DNA of 51,473 bases, from assembly GCA_024692105.1 (NCBI GenBank), contig JAILMZ010000101.1, forward strand, positions 1 to 51,473. Direction: 5' to 3'. Shown one piece after another: positions 34,484 to 42,504 of this stretch. This stretch comes from Saccharofermentans sp. GTDB taxonomy: Bacteria > Bacillota_A > Clostridia > Saccharofermentanales > Saccharofermentanaceae. The position numbers and the translations under genes were made by a program. The first letter of the stretch is position 1, and the number at the start of each line of letters is the position of its first letter. The notes under the pieces are model-generated. The model ran no database searches, had not been told where the DNA came from, and saw only the letters and a program-made list of their open reading frames with translations.

Positions 34484-34936
34484 TCAGATGGTAAGATCCA
34501 TCTCTTCCTTCATCGTGATCGCCTTTACAAAACAGACCCTGACACTCAGGACGACCAGTCCCATAAAGAGAGATATTATGGCAAGGAACCAGGACCCGAA
34601 CCATACGAAACCTCCGACCGTACAGACAACCGCGATTCCGACAAGAGCCAAAACGATATAATCCATCAGCTTTGTATTGATCTTGTCGAATACCTTGTCC
34701 TTACTCATATTGTTCAAAAGCACGAAAAGGCTGGCTAATATGCCATAAGCAAAAATGGTACCGAGATAGAAGACCACCGTAAGTATCGTAAGCGAGACAT
34801 CGTCGATCTTATCTGCCCAGATATAACACATGTATTTTGAGATAACGACTCCGAACACGTCTGCTGCCACCACCATAGCGGCAAATAGTATCGTGGCGAT
34901 CTTGGACCACCTGATAACAACATCATTGTATTTCAT
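34484..34936 (-). CDS. DUF2975 family integral membrane protein
   Basis: A 150-residue protein with four predicted membrane helices (near 11-33, 46-70, 90-110 and 115-137). A conserved-looking cytosolic loop between helices 2 and 3 contains NNMSKDKVFDKINTKLMDYI. The FVLLNN...FD..N... pattern is typical of DUF2975. The family's function is unknown. It is typically paired with a YozG-like regulator, and such pairs resemble membrane-sensor / small-regulator couples. The ATG follows CAGGAGGT with 9 bases spacing. Confidence 0.8.
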   Translation of the reverse strand: MKYNDVVIRWSKIATILFAAMVVAADVFGVVISKYMCYIWADKIDDVSLTILTVVFYLGTIFAYGILASLFVLLNNMSKDKVFDKINTKLMDYIVLALVGIAVVCTVGGFVWFGSWFLAIISLFMGLVVLSVRVCFVKAITMKEEMDLTI

Positions 34937-35063
34937 CTTGCAAATACCTCCTGTGAGAAAATCAACAACCGGTATGTTTATAGCTTGATGCTAACACACC
35001 GATTATTGTTTTGCAAGATGAATTTATCGTTTTTCGATATATTTTTATTTCACAGCGAGAATG

Positions 35064-36449
35064 TCAGTAATGCCGTACCACCTCGAAACGCTGCAGTGAC
35101 ACTGTTTCGTGCGGTCCTATCCCCGCCTTGCTCCTTGCAATCGCCACCTGCTCGGAGACCGTATCGACACCGTTCAGGTCAGGCAGGAGCAGTCCCCTCC
35201 TGTCTCCGTTCGTTACGATGACGCCGTAGCGCTTTACATCAAGTTCCGCCTCCGACTCGATATCTTCTGCTTCCCCAAGCACATCCACGCTGTATGTGAT
35301 AAGGGCAAGTTCCGCAGGTCTCACCGGGGAGAATCTCGGATCGCGCGAGCATGCGCTTACGCCGTTGGCCCTAATCTCATCCGCGATGCAGCTCCTGACA
35401 GGCGAGATCGTTCCGATACAGCCTCTCAGGTTCTCTCCGATATGAAGCGTCACGAAAACGCCCGCCTTCCTCTCCGTCATCTCTGCGGGAAGATCTGCCG
35501 GGTTATCCGGAAGTGTGTGCTGGTTAACAAAGGTCTCGACGGTAAGTCTTGCCAGAGCAACATATGGATCTTCTGATGCCTTGCGTTCCGTGACATCAGC
35601 AGCCTGCGCCTTCAGGTGGCTTTCGAGGAACATTCTTGAGTCGTCCTCTCCTGTTACCTTGTAGGTGCAGATACCGTAACCTACGCCTGTCACGTCCTGA
35701 TGAGAAAGCTTAGCCGCTTCGACGCTCTTGCCGTCTAAGGCACCTGCCATCATGACGAATGACCTGTGTCCGCACTCGGCCGCATCATCACACAGGACCG
35801 GATCGAACTTTAACAGCTCGCCGAAATCAGCTTTGCCCATGACATCCATTATCTTCGCATCATATTCAGGTCCCGACTTGTCAAAGCCGTACGGACCGTC
35901 TTCCTGAAGCTTGTGGCTCAGATCGCCGCTCGCGACATACACCACTTTTCTGCCCAGTACATCAGCTGCCTCGCTGATTATCTTGCCGAGTCTGTAGTGT
36001 TCTTCCAGAGATATCCCTGATATGGCGAGCCTTACCAGTTTGAAGTCAGTGTATTTCTGTCTGATGAAGTACAGCGGCACCATGGTTCCGTGATCAAGGG
36101 CACTGTCTCTTTCTCCTTCGTATCCTGCAGGGATCATTGCCGCTTCTGCCAGGCTGCATATACCGGAAGAAAGCTCCTCGTCATAATCGACCGCAAAAGT
36201 AACCTGGGGAGCACCGAACATACCAAGGTCACCTTCGGCATGACTGCCCGGAGATATGTGAAGATAGTCTGCATACATGATGCTGTGAGGCGAAGACAGG
36301 ACTATCGTGTCAGGAGCGAGATCCCTGATGAACTCAGCTGCCTTGATATAGCTGGATATCGTCTCTTCAACCACTTTCTCGCCGCCTTTTCCGACTTCGG
36401 GAACTATGAGGGGCGGATGAGGTACCATTATTGCTCCGACTATAGACAT
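35064..36449 (-). CDS. AmmeMemoRadiSam protein: MEMO1-like and AMMECR1 domains fused
   Basis: A 461-residue two-domain protein. Residues 1-270 match the Memo / class III extradiol-dioxygenase-like (LigB) fold: GAIMVPHPPLIVPEVGKG, SSPHSIMYADY, SGDLSHKL. Residues about 290-461 match AMMECR1 (GVFVTLHIGENLRGCIGTI and DPRFSPVRPAEL). With the radical SAM protein encoded 12 bases upstream it forms the AmmeMemoRadiSam set, conserved in archaea and anaerobic bacteria. Its chemical role is still unclear to me. Fusion of the two domains is common in Clostridia. RBS GGAGG is present. Confidence 0.92.
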   Translation of the reverse strand: MSIVGAIMVPHPPLIVPEVGKGGEKVVEETISSYIKAAEFIRDLAPDTIVLSSPHSIMYADYLHISPGSHAEGDLGMFGAPQVTFAVDYDEELSSGICSLAEAAMIPAGYEGERDSALDHGTMVPLYFIRQKYTDFKLVRLAISGISLEEHYRLGKIISEAADVLGRKVVYVASGDLSHKLQEDGPYGFDKSGPEYDAKIMDVMGKADFGELLKFDPVLCDDAAECGHRSFVMMAGALDGKSVEAAKLSHQDVTGVGYGICTYKVTGEDDSRMFLESHLKAQAADVTERKASEDPYVALARLTVETFVNQHTLPDNPADLPAEMTERKAGVFVTLHIGENLRGCIGTISPVRSCIADEIRANGVSACSRDPRFSPVRPAELALITYSVDVLGEAEDIESEAELDVKRYGVIVTNGDRRGLLLPDLNGVDTVSEQVAIARSKAGIGPHETVSLQRFEVVRHY

Positions 36450-36461
36450 GTTTTCCTCCCT

Positions 36462-37310
36462 TCAGCAATTGCCTGTATATACATGTTCAAGATATTCGCT
36501 TACGATATCAGCCAGGCGGTACACAAGCTTTACATCCGTTGCTTTGACATCATCCATCTTATACCTTGGGAAAAACCTTGTCAGATGATAAGTGATGTCT
36601 TTTCCTCCCGGCAGTGACGCGATCCAGGATGCGGCTTCACTAATCATAGCCTCGCTGTCACTTATTCCCGGTACGACCAGCGTCGTTATCTCCATGTGAG
36701 AATCTTTGCAGGCGCGTTCTATGAATGCCTTCACATAATCAAGCGATCCTCCGAGCACTTTTGAATATATATCAGGATCAAAGGTCTTAAGGTCAATGTT
36801 CATCGCATCGATATAAGGCAGTATCTCTTCCAATACTTCAAGCGATGCGCAGCCGTTGCTTACTATGACATTCTTCATTCCCGCCTCGTGAGAAAGCCTG
36901 CCCGTATCCCTGACATATTCCCAGGCCGTCAAAGGCTCGTTGTATGTAAATGCGATGCCGATGTTGCCGCGTTCGCATAAGCCCAGCGCTGTTTCCACCA
37001 ATCTCTCGGGAGATATGTATCTTGTATCGGGAATATCTATTTCCGGATCCTTATGCGCATAGGAGATATCGTAGTTCTGGCAGAAAGGACAGTTCAGATT
37101 GCATCCCAGCCCTCCGACCGACAGGATCATGGAACCGGGCATAAACCTTGCAAGCGGCTTCTTCTCGATGGGATCAAGCGCAATCGCCGTGATCTCGCCG
37201 TAGCCTGAAGGAATGACTTCTCCCTCCCTGCAGATCCTCGCACGGCAAGCCCCGGTCATCCCTTCTTCGAGACGACAATGTCTGAAGCACGTATTGCAGA
37301 CTGCAGCCAT
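36462..37310 (-). CDS. AmmeMemoRadiSam system radical SAM enzyme
   Basis: A 282-residue radical SAM protein of the AmrS / PflA-like type. The cluster-binding motif GCNLNCPFCQNYDIS (CxxxCxxC) is near residue 75. It is preceded by an N-terminal cysteine set (CNTCFRHC and GACRAR) that may bind another metal or cluster. The conserved AFTYNEPLTAWEYV and TTLVVPGISDSE are also visible. The start at 37310 is chosen because GGAGG lies 7 bases upstream; a TTG two codons earlier is less likely. It is cotranscribed with the MEMO1-AMMECR1 fusion gene 12 bases downstream. The substrate is unknown. Confidence 0.92.
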   Translation of the reverse strand: MAAVCNTCFRHCRLEEGMTGACRARICREGEVIPSGYGEITAIALDPIEKKPLARFMPGSMILSVGGLGCNLNCPFCQNYDISYAHKDPEIDIPDTRYISPERLVETALGLCERGNIGIAFTYNEPLTAWEYVRDTGRLSHEAGMKNVIVSNGCASLEVLEEILPYIDAMNIDLKTFDPDIYSKVLGGSLDYVKAFIERACKDSHMEITTLVVPGISDSEAMISEAASWIASLPGGKDITYHLTRFFPRYKMDDVKATDVKLVYRLADIVSEYLEHVYTGNC

Positions 37311-37350
37311 ATCCAAGCCTCCAGCTTTTTGCTTATGAGATTATTCTAAC

Positions 37351-37381
37351 AAAAAACAGCCCCCGCGGGATTGCGGAGGCT
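37351..37381 (-). terminator. Terminator after the oxidoreductase operon
   Basis: On the minus strand AGCCTCCGC / GCGGGGGCT form a 9-bp hairpin (loop AATCCC) followed by GTTTTTTG. It lies about 25 bases past the stop of the gamma-subunit gene. Confidence 0.9.
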
Positions 37382-37406
37382 GAAGTGTGTTTGGTTTCGT
37401 CGCGGA

Positions 37407-37946
37407 TTATTTCGCGTATTCTGCGCCCTTGTCGAAAGCTGCAACATTTGTCGGGATGAGCTTATGCTTTCTCTCGGGAAGGACCTCATAGAGGGACTTC
37501 TCAAAAGAATCACGGCTGAAGCATCCTGTAGCGGTTGCCATGCATCCGAGCATGGAGATAGGAGCGAAGAGCATCTTGCCGAGATCGGAAGCAATATCCG
37601 AAGCAGGCATTGCGATGACCTTGATGTCTGTTCTCTCAGGTCTTGACTTGATGAGTGAAGAGTCGAGGATCATCAGAGCGCCGGGCTTGAGCTGCTTCTC
37701 GAACTTCTCCATTGAAGGCTGGTTAAGGCAGATAACAACGTCTGCGTCATTAACGACGGGTGAACCGATGGGTTCGTCTGAGATAACGACGGAGCAGTTA
37801 GCCGTACCGCCTCTCATCTCAGGGCCGTATGAAGGGAACCATGATACTTCCTTTCCTTCATAAAGAGCTGCCTCTGCAGCCATCTTACCTGCGGAAAGAA
37901 TTCCCTGTCCGCCGAAGCCGGCGAAGATAATTGAGAAATCGATCAT
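37407..37946 (-). CDS. 2-oxoacid:ferredoxin oxidoreductase gamma subunit
   Basis: A 179-residue gamma (C) subunit of the pyruvate/2-oxoacid oxidoreductase superfamily. The N-terminal GFGGQGILSAGKMAAEAAL and SWFPSYGPEMRGGTANCSVVIS are family hallmarks. The start at 37946 shares a base with the beta-subunit stop (TAATG) and has GGGGAGG upstream. It is the last gene of a ferredoxin-alpha-beta-gamma operon, so it works with the three subunits encoded before it in oxidative decarboxylation of 2-oxoacids to acyl-CoA, or the reverse reaction. Confidence 0.93.
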   Translation of the reverse strand: MIDFSIIFAGFGGQGILSAGKMAAEAALYEGKEVSWFPSYGPEMRGGTANCSVVISDEPIGSPVVNDADVVICLNQPSMEKFEKQLKPGALMILDSSLIKSRPERTDIKVIAMPASDIASDLGKMLFAPISMLGCMATATGCFSRDSFEKSLYEVLPERKHKLIPTNVAAFDKGAEYAK

Positions 37947-38767
37947 TATTTTACCTCCCCTACATTGACACAATTGTTGTTCGCTGCAGGTGTGCTGCCG
38001 GATACATACTTGCCGTTCTCGTCAAATACGAGGTCAGTGCCCTTGTAGCATCCGAGAGGATACTGCTTCTGCATGTTCTCCTTGAGCCACTCCATAGCAG
38101 CCAGAGGCTCCTTACCCCAGTTTGTGGGGCATGTGGAGAGGACTTCTACAAGAGAGAAGCCCAGGTTGTTCTGCTGAACCGTGAAAGCCTTCTTGATGGC
38201 CTTCTTGGCAGCCGTAATGTTCTTAAAGTCTGTTACGCATACACGCTCGACATAAGCAGCGCCGGGAAGCTGGGACAGGAACTCGGATACGTTGATCGGG
38301 TAGCCCTGTGTCTCAGGATTACGTCCCCAGGGAGATGTGGTCGTTACCTGACCTACGAGTGTCGTAGGAGCCATCTGGCCGGAAGTCATGCCGTAAACTG
38401 CGTTGTTTACGAAGATAACAGTGATCTTCTCTCCTCTTGCTGCAGCGTGAACGATCTCTGCAGTACCGATGGAAGCGAGGTCTCCGTCACCCTGGTATGT
38501 GAATACGATCTTGTCCTTGAGGTTTCTCTTGATACCGGTAGCAACTGCAGGTGCACGGCCGTGAGCAGCCTGTACCATGTCGCATGCGATGTACTCGTAA
38601 GAATTGTATGTGCATCCAACGGAAGCAACACCTACTGCAGTCTCGAGAGCATCCATCTCAACGAGGGATTCAGCTACGAGTCTGTGGATAATGCCGTGGC
38701 AGCAGCCGGGGCAGTAATGGAAAGGCTTATCTGTAAGGCCCTTCGTCGGTTCGAAAACAACAGCCAT
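37946..38767 (-). CDS. 2-oxoacid:ferredoxin oxidoreductase beta subunit (TPP-binding)
   Basis: A 273-residue thiamine-diphosphate-binding beta subunit. The TPP motif is YQGDGDLASIGTAEI, ending VIFVNNAVYGMTSGQM (GDGD...NN). The N-terminus YCPGCCHGIIHRLVAE is typical of the VOR/KOR branch. It does not carry its own iron-sulfur cluster. It is coupled at both ends by one-base overlaps (TGATG with the alpha subunit gene, TAATG with the gamma subunit gene). The sequence suggests 2-oxoglutarate or branched-chain 2-oxoacid rather than pyruvate as substrate, but this cannot be settled by eye. Confidence 0.93.
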   Translation of the reverse strand: MAVVFEPTKGLTDKPFHYCPGCCHGIIHRLVAESLVEMDALETAVGVASVGCTYNSYEYIACDMVQAAHGRAPAVATGIKRNLKDKIVFTYQGDGDLASIGTAEIVHAAARGEKITVIFVNNAVYGMTSGQMAPTTLVGQVTTTSPWGRNPETQGYPINVSEFLSQLPGAAYVERVCVTDFKNITAAKKAIKKAFTVQQNNLGFSLVEVLSTCPTNWGKEPLAAMEWLKENMQKQYPLGCYKGTDLVFDENGKYVSGSTPAANNNCVNVGEVK

Positions 38768-39861
38768 CAGACGATACCTCCTTCTTTTAATGTTCCCTCG
38801 TGGATAGCGACTATCTTGTCGAGGATCTCTTTCTGCATCGGCAGGTTACCGCCCATGCGTCCGTGGAAGTAAACGGGTTTCTTGCCGTTTACTGCAAGCT
38901 TAACGTCTTCGATCATCTGACCTGCGTTGAGCTCGACATCGATGAAGCCCTTAACGGAAGGCATGTCAGCTGCCTCTGCGATAGGCTTTGTCGGGAAAGG
39001 CCAGAGCGTGATGGGTCTGATCATACCGACCTTGATGCCCATGTCTCTTGCCTGACGGATGACGTTTCTTGAGATTCTGGAGCATGTGGAGAATGCAGTG
39101 ATAACGATCTCCGGATCGTCGTCCATGCAGACGGACTCATAACGGACTTCGTTAGCCTCTACGAGCTTGTACTTCTCCTGGAGTTCCATGTTCTTCTTCT
39201 CAAGGACATCCGGATCGATGTAGATGGATGTGACTGTGTGGTGGAAGTCATCACCCTTGCGGCCGCATGCAGCCCAGGGCTTTGCGATCTGCTCGATGGG
39301 CTCCTCGTCACGGAAAGCAACAGGCTCCATCATCTGACCGAGCGTACCGTCGCCCATGATCATGACCATCATTCTGTACTTGTCTGCGATGTTGAATGCG
39401 TCAACAACGAGCTCATAGATCTCCTGAACGGAAGCAGGTGCGATTACGATGTTCCTGAAATCACCGTGTCCGCCGCCCTTTGTAGCCTGGAAGTAATCTC
39501 CCTGTGCCGGCTGGATGCCGCCGAGACCCGGGCCTGCTCTCACGATATTAACAACGACTGCGGGAAGCTCTGCGCCTGCGATGTAGGAGATACCCTCCTG
39601 CTTGAGCGAGATTCCCGGAGAAGATGAAGATGTCATCGCGCGGAAACCTGCAGCAGCTGCACCGTATACCATGTTGATAGCAGCAAGCTCAGACTCTGCC
39701 TGTACGAAGTTACCGCCTGCCTCGACCATCTTCTTAGCCATGTAGTGCATGACTTCGGTCTGAGGGGTGATAGGATAACCGAAATAGTTGCGGCAGCCTG
39801 CTCTGATAGCTGCCTCGGCAATTACTTCATTGCCTTTCATCAATATTCTTTTCTGTGCCAT
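38767..39861 (-). CDS. 2-oxoacid:ferredoxin oxidoreductase alpha subunit (VorB/KorA-like)
   Basis: A 364-residue alpha subunit. N-terminal GNEVIAEAAIRAGCRNYFGYPITPQTEVMHYMA matches the pyrimidine-binding domain. SSSPGISLKQEGISY and RAGPGLGGIQPAQGDYFQ follow, and the C-terminal domain has VELNAGQMIEDV. This arrangement is that annotated as 3-methyl-2-oxobutanoate dehydrogenase subunit VorB in Clostridia. It links CoA acylation to reduction of ferredoxin in amino-acid fermentation or, in reverse, to synthesis of branched-chain precursors. RBS GGAGGG precedes the ATG. Confidence 0.93.
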   Translation of the reverse strand: MAQKRILMKGNEVIAEAAIRAGCRNYFGYPITPQTEVMHYMAKKMVEAGGNFVQAESELAAINMVYGAAAAGFRAMTSSSSPGISLKQEGISYIAGAELPAVVVNIVRAGPGLGGIQPAQGDYFQATKGGGHGDFRNIVIAPASVQEIYELVVDAFNIADKYRMMVMIMGDGTLGQMMEPVAFRDEEPIEQIAKPWAACGRKGDDFHHTVTSIYIDPDVLEKKNMELQEKYKLVEANEVRYESVCMDDDPEIVITAFSTCSRISRNVIRQARDMGIKVGMIRPITLWPFPTKPIAEAADMPSVKGFIDVELNAGQMIEDVKLAVNGKKPVYFHGRMGGNLPMQKEILDKIVAIHEGTLKEGGIV

Positions 39862-39880
39862 ATAAAACCCTCCGCTTAAC

Positions 39881-40096
39881 TCAGAAACGCTCGACGGTAA
39901 TTACCACGTCCGGGCACTGTGTCGCGCAGAATGTGCAGCCAACGCACTTCTCCGGATCGACGCATGTTGCCGGGTGATAACCCTTGGCGTTCAGTCTTGA
40001 CTTGTCGAGTTCGAGGATTTTCTGGGGGCATGCCTCAACACAGAGACCGCATCCCTTACACAGATTCTCGTTAAAAGTTACTTTTCCTTTTGCCAC
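39881..40096 (-). CDS. 4Fe-4S ferredoxin subunit of 2-oxoacid oxidoreductase
   Basis: A 71-residue ferredoxin-like delta subunit with two 4Fe-4S motifs, CKGCGLCVEACP near residue 14 and CVGCTFCATQCP near 52. It passes electrons from the TPP site to soluble ferredoxin. The start is GTG at 40096, because GAGGAGG (40103-40109) lies just upstream; no in-frame ATG is available. It is the first gene of the operon, 19 bases before the alpha-subunit gene, behind the promoter at 40148-40176. Confidence 0.92.
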   Translation of the reverse strand: MAKGKVTFNENLCKGCGLCVEACPQKILELDKSRLNAKGYHPATCVDPEKCVGCTFCATQCPDVVITVERF

Positions 40097-40147
40097 GATG
40101 AACCTCCTCAAATAATACGCGCGTTATTGCGCACAAAATATTCAAGT

Positions 40148-40176
40148 ATTATAAGCATTACGGGGTATCGATGCAA
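40148..40176 (-). promoter_or_regulatory. Promoter of the 2-oxoacid oxidoreductase operon
   Basis: On the minus strand TTGCAT (40171-40176), a 17-base spacer and TATAAT (40148-40153) form a near-consensus promoter. An inverted repeat AATAA...TTATT around CGCGCG lies in the leader near 40112-40129. Confidence 0.75.
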
Positions 40177-40211
40177 CTGTAAAAATACTTTGACTAATGC
40201 CCGGTCAGGCA

Positions 40212-41534
40212 TTAATCCTGCGATAATCTGCGGCGGAGCATCTTCAGTGATTCTCCCGAGAATCTGGGGATCATCCTGAAAGACTGGAAATAAAGCTTGG
40301 GAAATATGCGTGTTTCCTTGAAAAACAACGGGACTATTAGCACTTCGTACACATAAGTTATCAATGTCGCCACGGCGGCACCGACGATCCCGAACTGCCA
40401 GATAAACAGAACATCGAGCACGATATTGAGGATCGCCGCAGACACCGCGAAATACTTCTCATACTTGTACAGACCCTCTCCCGTGATCCATATCGTCCTG
40501 GTATACCCTGATATGCCGATAAAAGAAGACCAAGACAGGACTATGAGCGGAACGAAGGCATCCATGTACTCACTGCCGTAGATGACAAAGATGACTACCC
40601 ATCCGAGACAGCTCATCATCAGCGCGAATATAAAGGACATAAGGTTGACGCCGCCCATGATCAGCTTGAACTGACCGATGTACTCTTCGTATGAGATCTT
40701 CCTCTTCTCAAGGACTACAGGCCTCGACGAATCAATCAGGGCATTGGGGACGAACTGCCAACATGTCGCAAGAAGCACTGCGGCAGAATAGATACCGACA
40801 TGAGCGGAATCCGTCATGTTTTCCAGGATGATCTTATCCGCTTCCATGTAGATGATTATGGACATGCTGGAGATTATGCAGTTGTAGCTTATCTTCAGTA
40901 GCGCTCCGGCATCTTTGGCACTGACCTTGAGCCTTACATCCTTCTTCTTTATGAAGAATGCAGTTATCACCACGCCGGCAACAAAAGCCTGCACGCTAAT
41001 CGCTAAGGCAAACCACTCGACCGTAGCCTTATTGACAAGGAGTATTATCCTGAACACGGATGCGACCGTTATGGCGCAGACCAAAGCTATCGAGACATAC
41101 TTCATCTTGAGTTTTAACCTGAACCAGTAAACCAGCACTTCATATGTCTGGAAGACCATGCCGAGAGCCTGGAATGCAGCGACAATAAGCAATGTATTAT
41201 CACCAGGATTGAGCGCAGCTATAAGCCCGAGGATCAATGGATACGATATGAAAGACGATATGAGCCTCATCACCAGGGCAGTCCCGAGATAACCGCCTTC
41301 CTTGTCAGGGTTTCTTATTATCTCGGATACAATCAGGTTCTCAAGTCCTAAACCTGCCAGAGTCGTAAAGATAGTAATTACTGAAGCACAGTAGTTGATG
41401 AGTCCGTAGTCCGATGGTCCCAGATACCTGGCGACAAGTGAGATGATTATGAGAGATGACAGCATCGAATACAGATGCTGGATTATCATCCACACGGAAT
41501 TGGACAGGATCTTCTTTTTGGAACCGCCGCTCAT
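40212..41534 (-). CDS. Polysaccharide flippase (Wzx/MATE-like)
   Basis: A 440-residue integral membrane protein with about 12-14 hydrophobic segments and the start pattern NSVWMIIQHLYSMLSSLIIISLVARYLGPSDYGLINYC, typical of RfbX/Wzx polysaccharide transporters. It would flip lipid-linked oligosaccharide across the membrane. It is the last gene of the glycan cluster. A hairpin (TAATGCC / GGGCATTA, 40194-40214) overlaps its stop codon and may weakly terminate. No polymerase (Wzy) or initiating glycosyl-phosphate transferase is seen in the cluster, so other loci must contribute. Confidence 0.9.
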   Translation of the reverse strand: MSGGSKKKILSNSVWMIIQHLYSMLSSLIIISLVARYLGPSDYGLINYCASVITIFTTLAGLGLENLIVSEIIRNPDKEGGYLGTALVMRLISSFISYPLILGLIAALNPGDNTLLIVAAFQALGMVFQTYEVLVYWFRLKLKMKYVSIALVCAITVASVFRIILLVNKATVEWFALAISVQAFVAGVVITAFFIKKKDVRLKVSAKDAGALLKISYNCIISSMSIIIYMEADKIILENMTDSAHVGIYSAAVLLATCWQFVPNALIDSSRPVVLEKRKISYEEYIGQFKLIMGGVNLMSFIFALMMSCLGWVVIFVIYGSEYMDAFVPLIVLSWSSFIGISGYTRTIWITGEGLYKYEKYFAVSAAILNIVLDVLFIWQFGIVGAAVATLITYVYEVLIVPLFFKETRIFPKLYFQSFRMIPRFSGESLKMLRRRLSQD

Positions 41535-41550
41535 CTAAGGCTCGTATCCT

Positions 41551-42438
41551 TTACTTGTCCAGAAGCAGATTGCACTGGTTCATGTCATTTTCATCAGCGA
41601 CCTTGTCGATCTCACTGATATCCCTGAAATCGTATTTCCCGGAATCCCATTTCTCAAAGCATATGAACCTGCCGAAACAGTCCTTTATATCCTGAAGGAA
41701 TCCTTCGTATCTGCCGTTGTATTTATAAAGCTTCGGGTTGAACTCACAGAACACGACAGAATCAGAACTCCTGAAGGTATCCTTGCCGCTTCTGAACACT
41801 TCCGGTTCATGTCCTTCGACATCTATCCAGAAGAGTACGGGCGCGTCCGTGACGATGCCCTTTTCGGCGGCAAAGGTATCGAGAGTCAGCACATGAGCCG
41901 TCTCTCCCACATAAGTCTTGTCGCCTTCCCACTGCACCAGTCTCGCGCTGTCGGTACCCGCGATCTTGCAGTTGCCCATGTTGTTGGGATTTATGTCCAT
42001 CTTCACCTCACCTGCAGTCTCGGATATGCCGAGCCTGAAAGTGTTGATGTCGTTATATCCGTTTACCGCACAGTTGGCATTAAGAAGGTTGAAGTTATCC
42101 GTCACCGGCTCGACTGCAAAGTACCTGCTGCCTTCGCCCAGTTTGTTCCTGAAATACACGATGGATGTACCGACGTTCGCACCTATATCAACGACCGTGC
42201 CGGGTCTGGAAGATATGCTGTCGTAGTATCCGAGGATAAAGTCCATCTCGTCTTTTGCCCAAATGGTCTTATTGACGACCATGTAGTTGAGTATCGCCTG
42301 ATCCGTGTTCGAGAAGAAGAACGACAGACCGTCCGCCTGCACGCTTATGTACGGCATGCTCTCACGTGCCAGACTTATGAGCTTAAGATCCGGCAGTTTG
42401 GTCAGTGCTTTCTTTCCAGCTTTGTCTATCAGTCCCAT
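41551..42438 (-). CDS. FkbM family methyltransferase
   Basis: A 295-residue SAM-dependent methyltransferase of the FkbM type. The motif TVVDIGANVGTSIVYFRNKLG (SAM-binding, glycine rich) is near residue 85. LFWIDVEGHEPEVFRSG near 210 is the family hallmark. Such enzymes often methylate sugar hydroxyls in glycan clusters; the precise substrate here is unknown. RBS AAGGA lies 7 bases before the ATG. An extended -10 element (TGTTATAAT) lies at 42484-42492 on the minus strand and may give an internal promoter. Confidence 0.88.
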   Translation of the reverse strand: MGLIDKAGKKALTKLPDLKLISLARESMPYISVQADGLSFFFSNTDQAILNYMVVNKTIWAKDEMDFILGYYDSISSRPGTVVDIGANVGTSIVYFRNKLGEGSRYFAVEPVTDNFNLLNANCAVNGYNDINTFRLGISETAGEVKMDINPNNMGNCKIAGTDSARLVQWEGDKTYVGETAHVLTLDTFAAEKGIVTDAPVLFWIDVEGHEPEVFRSGKDTFRSSDSVVFCEFNPKLYKYNGRYEGFLQDIKDCFGRFICFEKWDSGKYDFRDISEIDKVADENDMNQCNLLLDK

Positions 42439-42483
42439 AACAGATTCCTTACACCATTCTTCCGGTCATTTCCGGACAACAGG

Positions 42484-42492
42484 ATTATAACA
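42484..42492 (-). promoter_or_regulatory. Possible internal promoter before the FkbM gene
   Basis: On the minus strand TGTTATAAT (TATAAT at 42484-42489) is an extended -10 box, about 45 bases before the FkbM start and just past the end of the preceding gene. No good -35 is present. Confidence 0.35.
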
Positions 42493-42504
42493 CGCACCCT
42501 GAAA

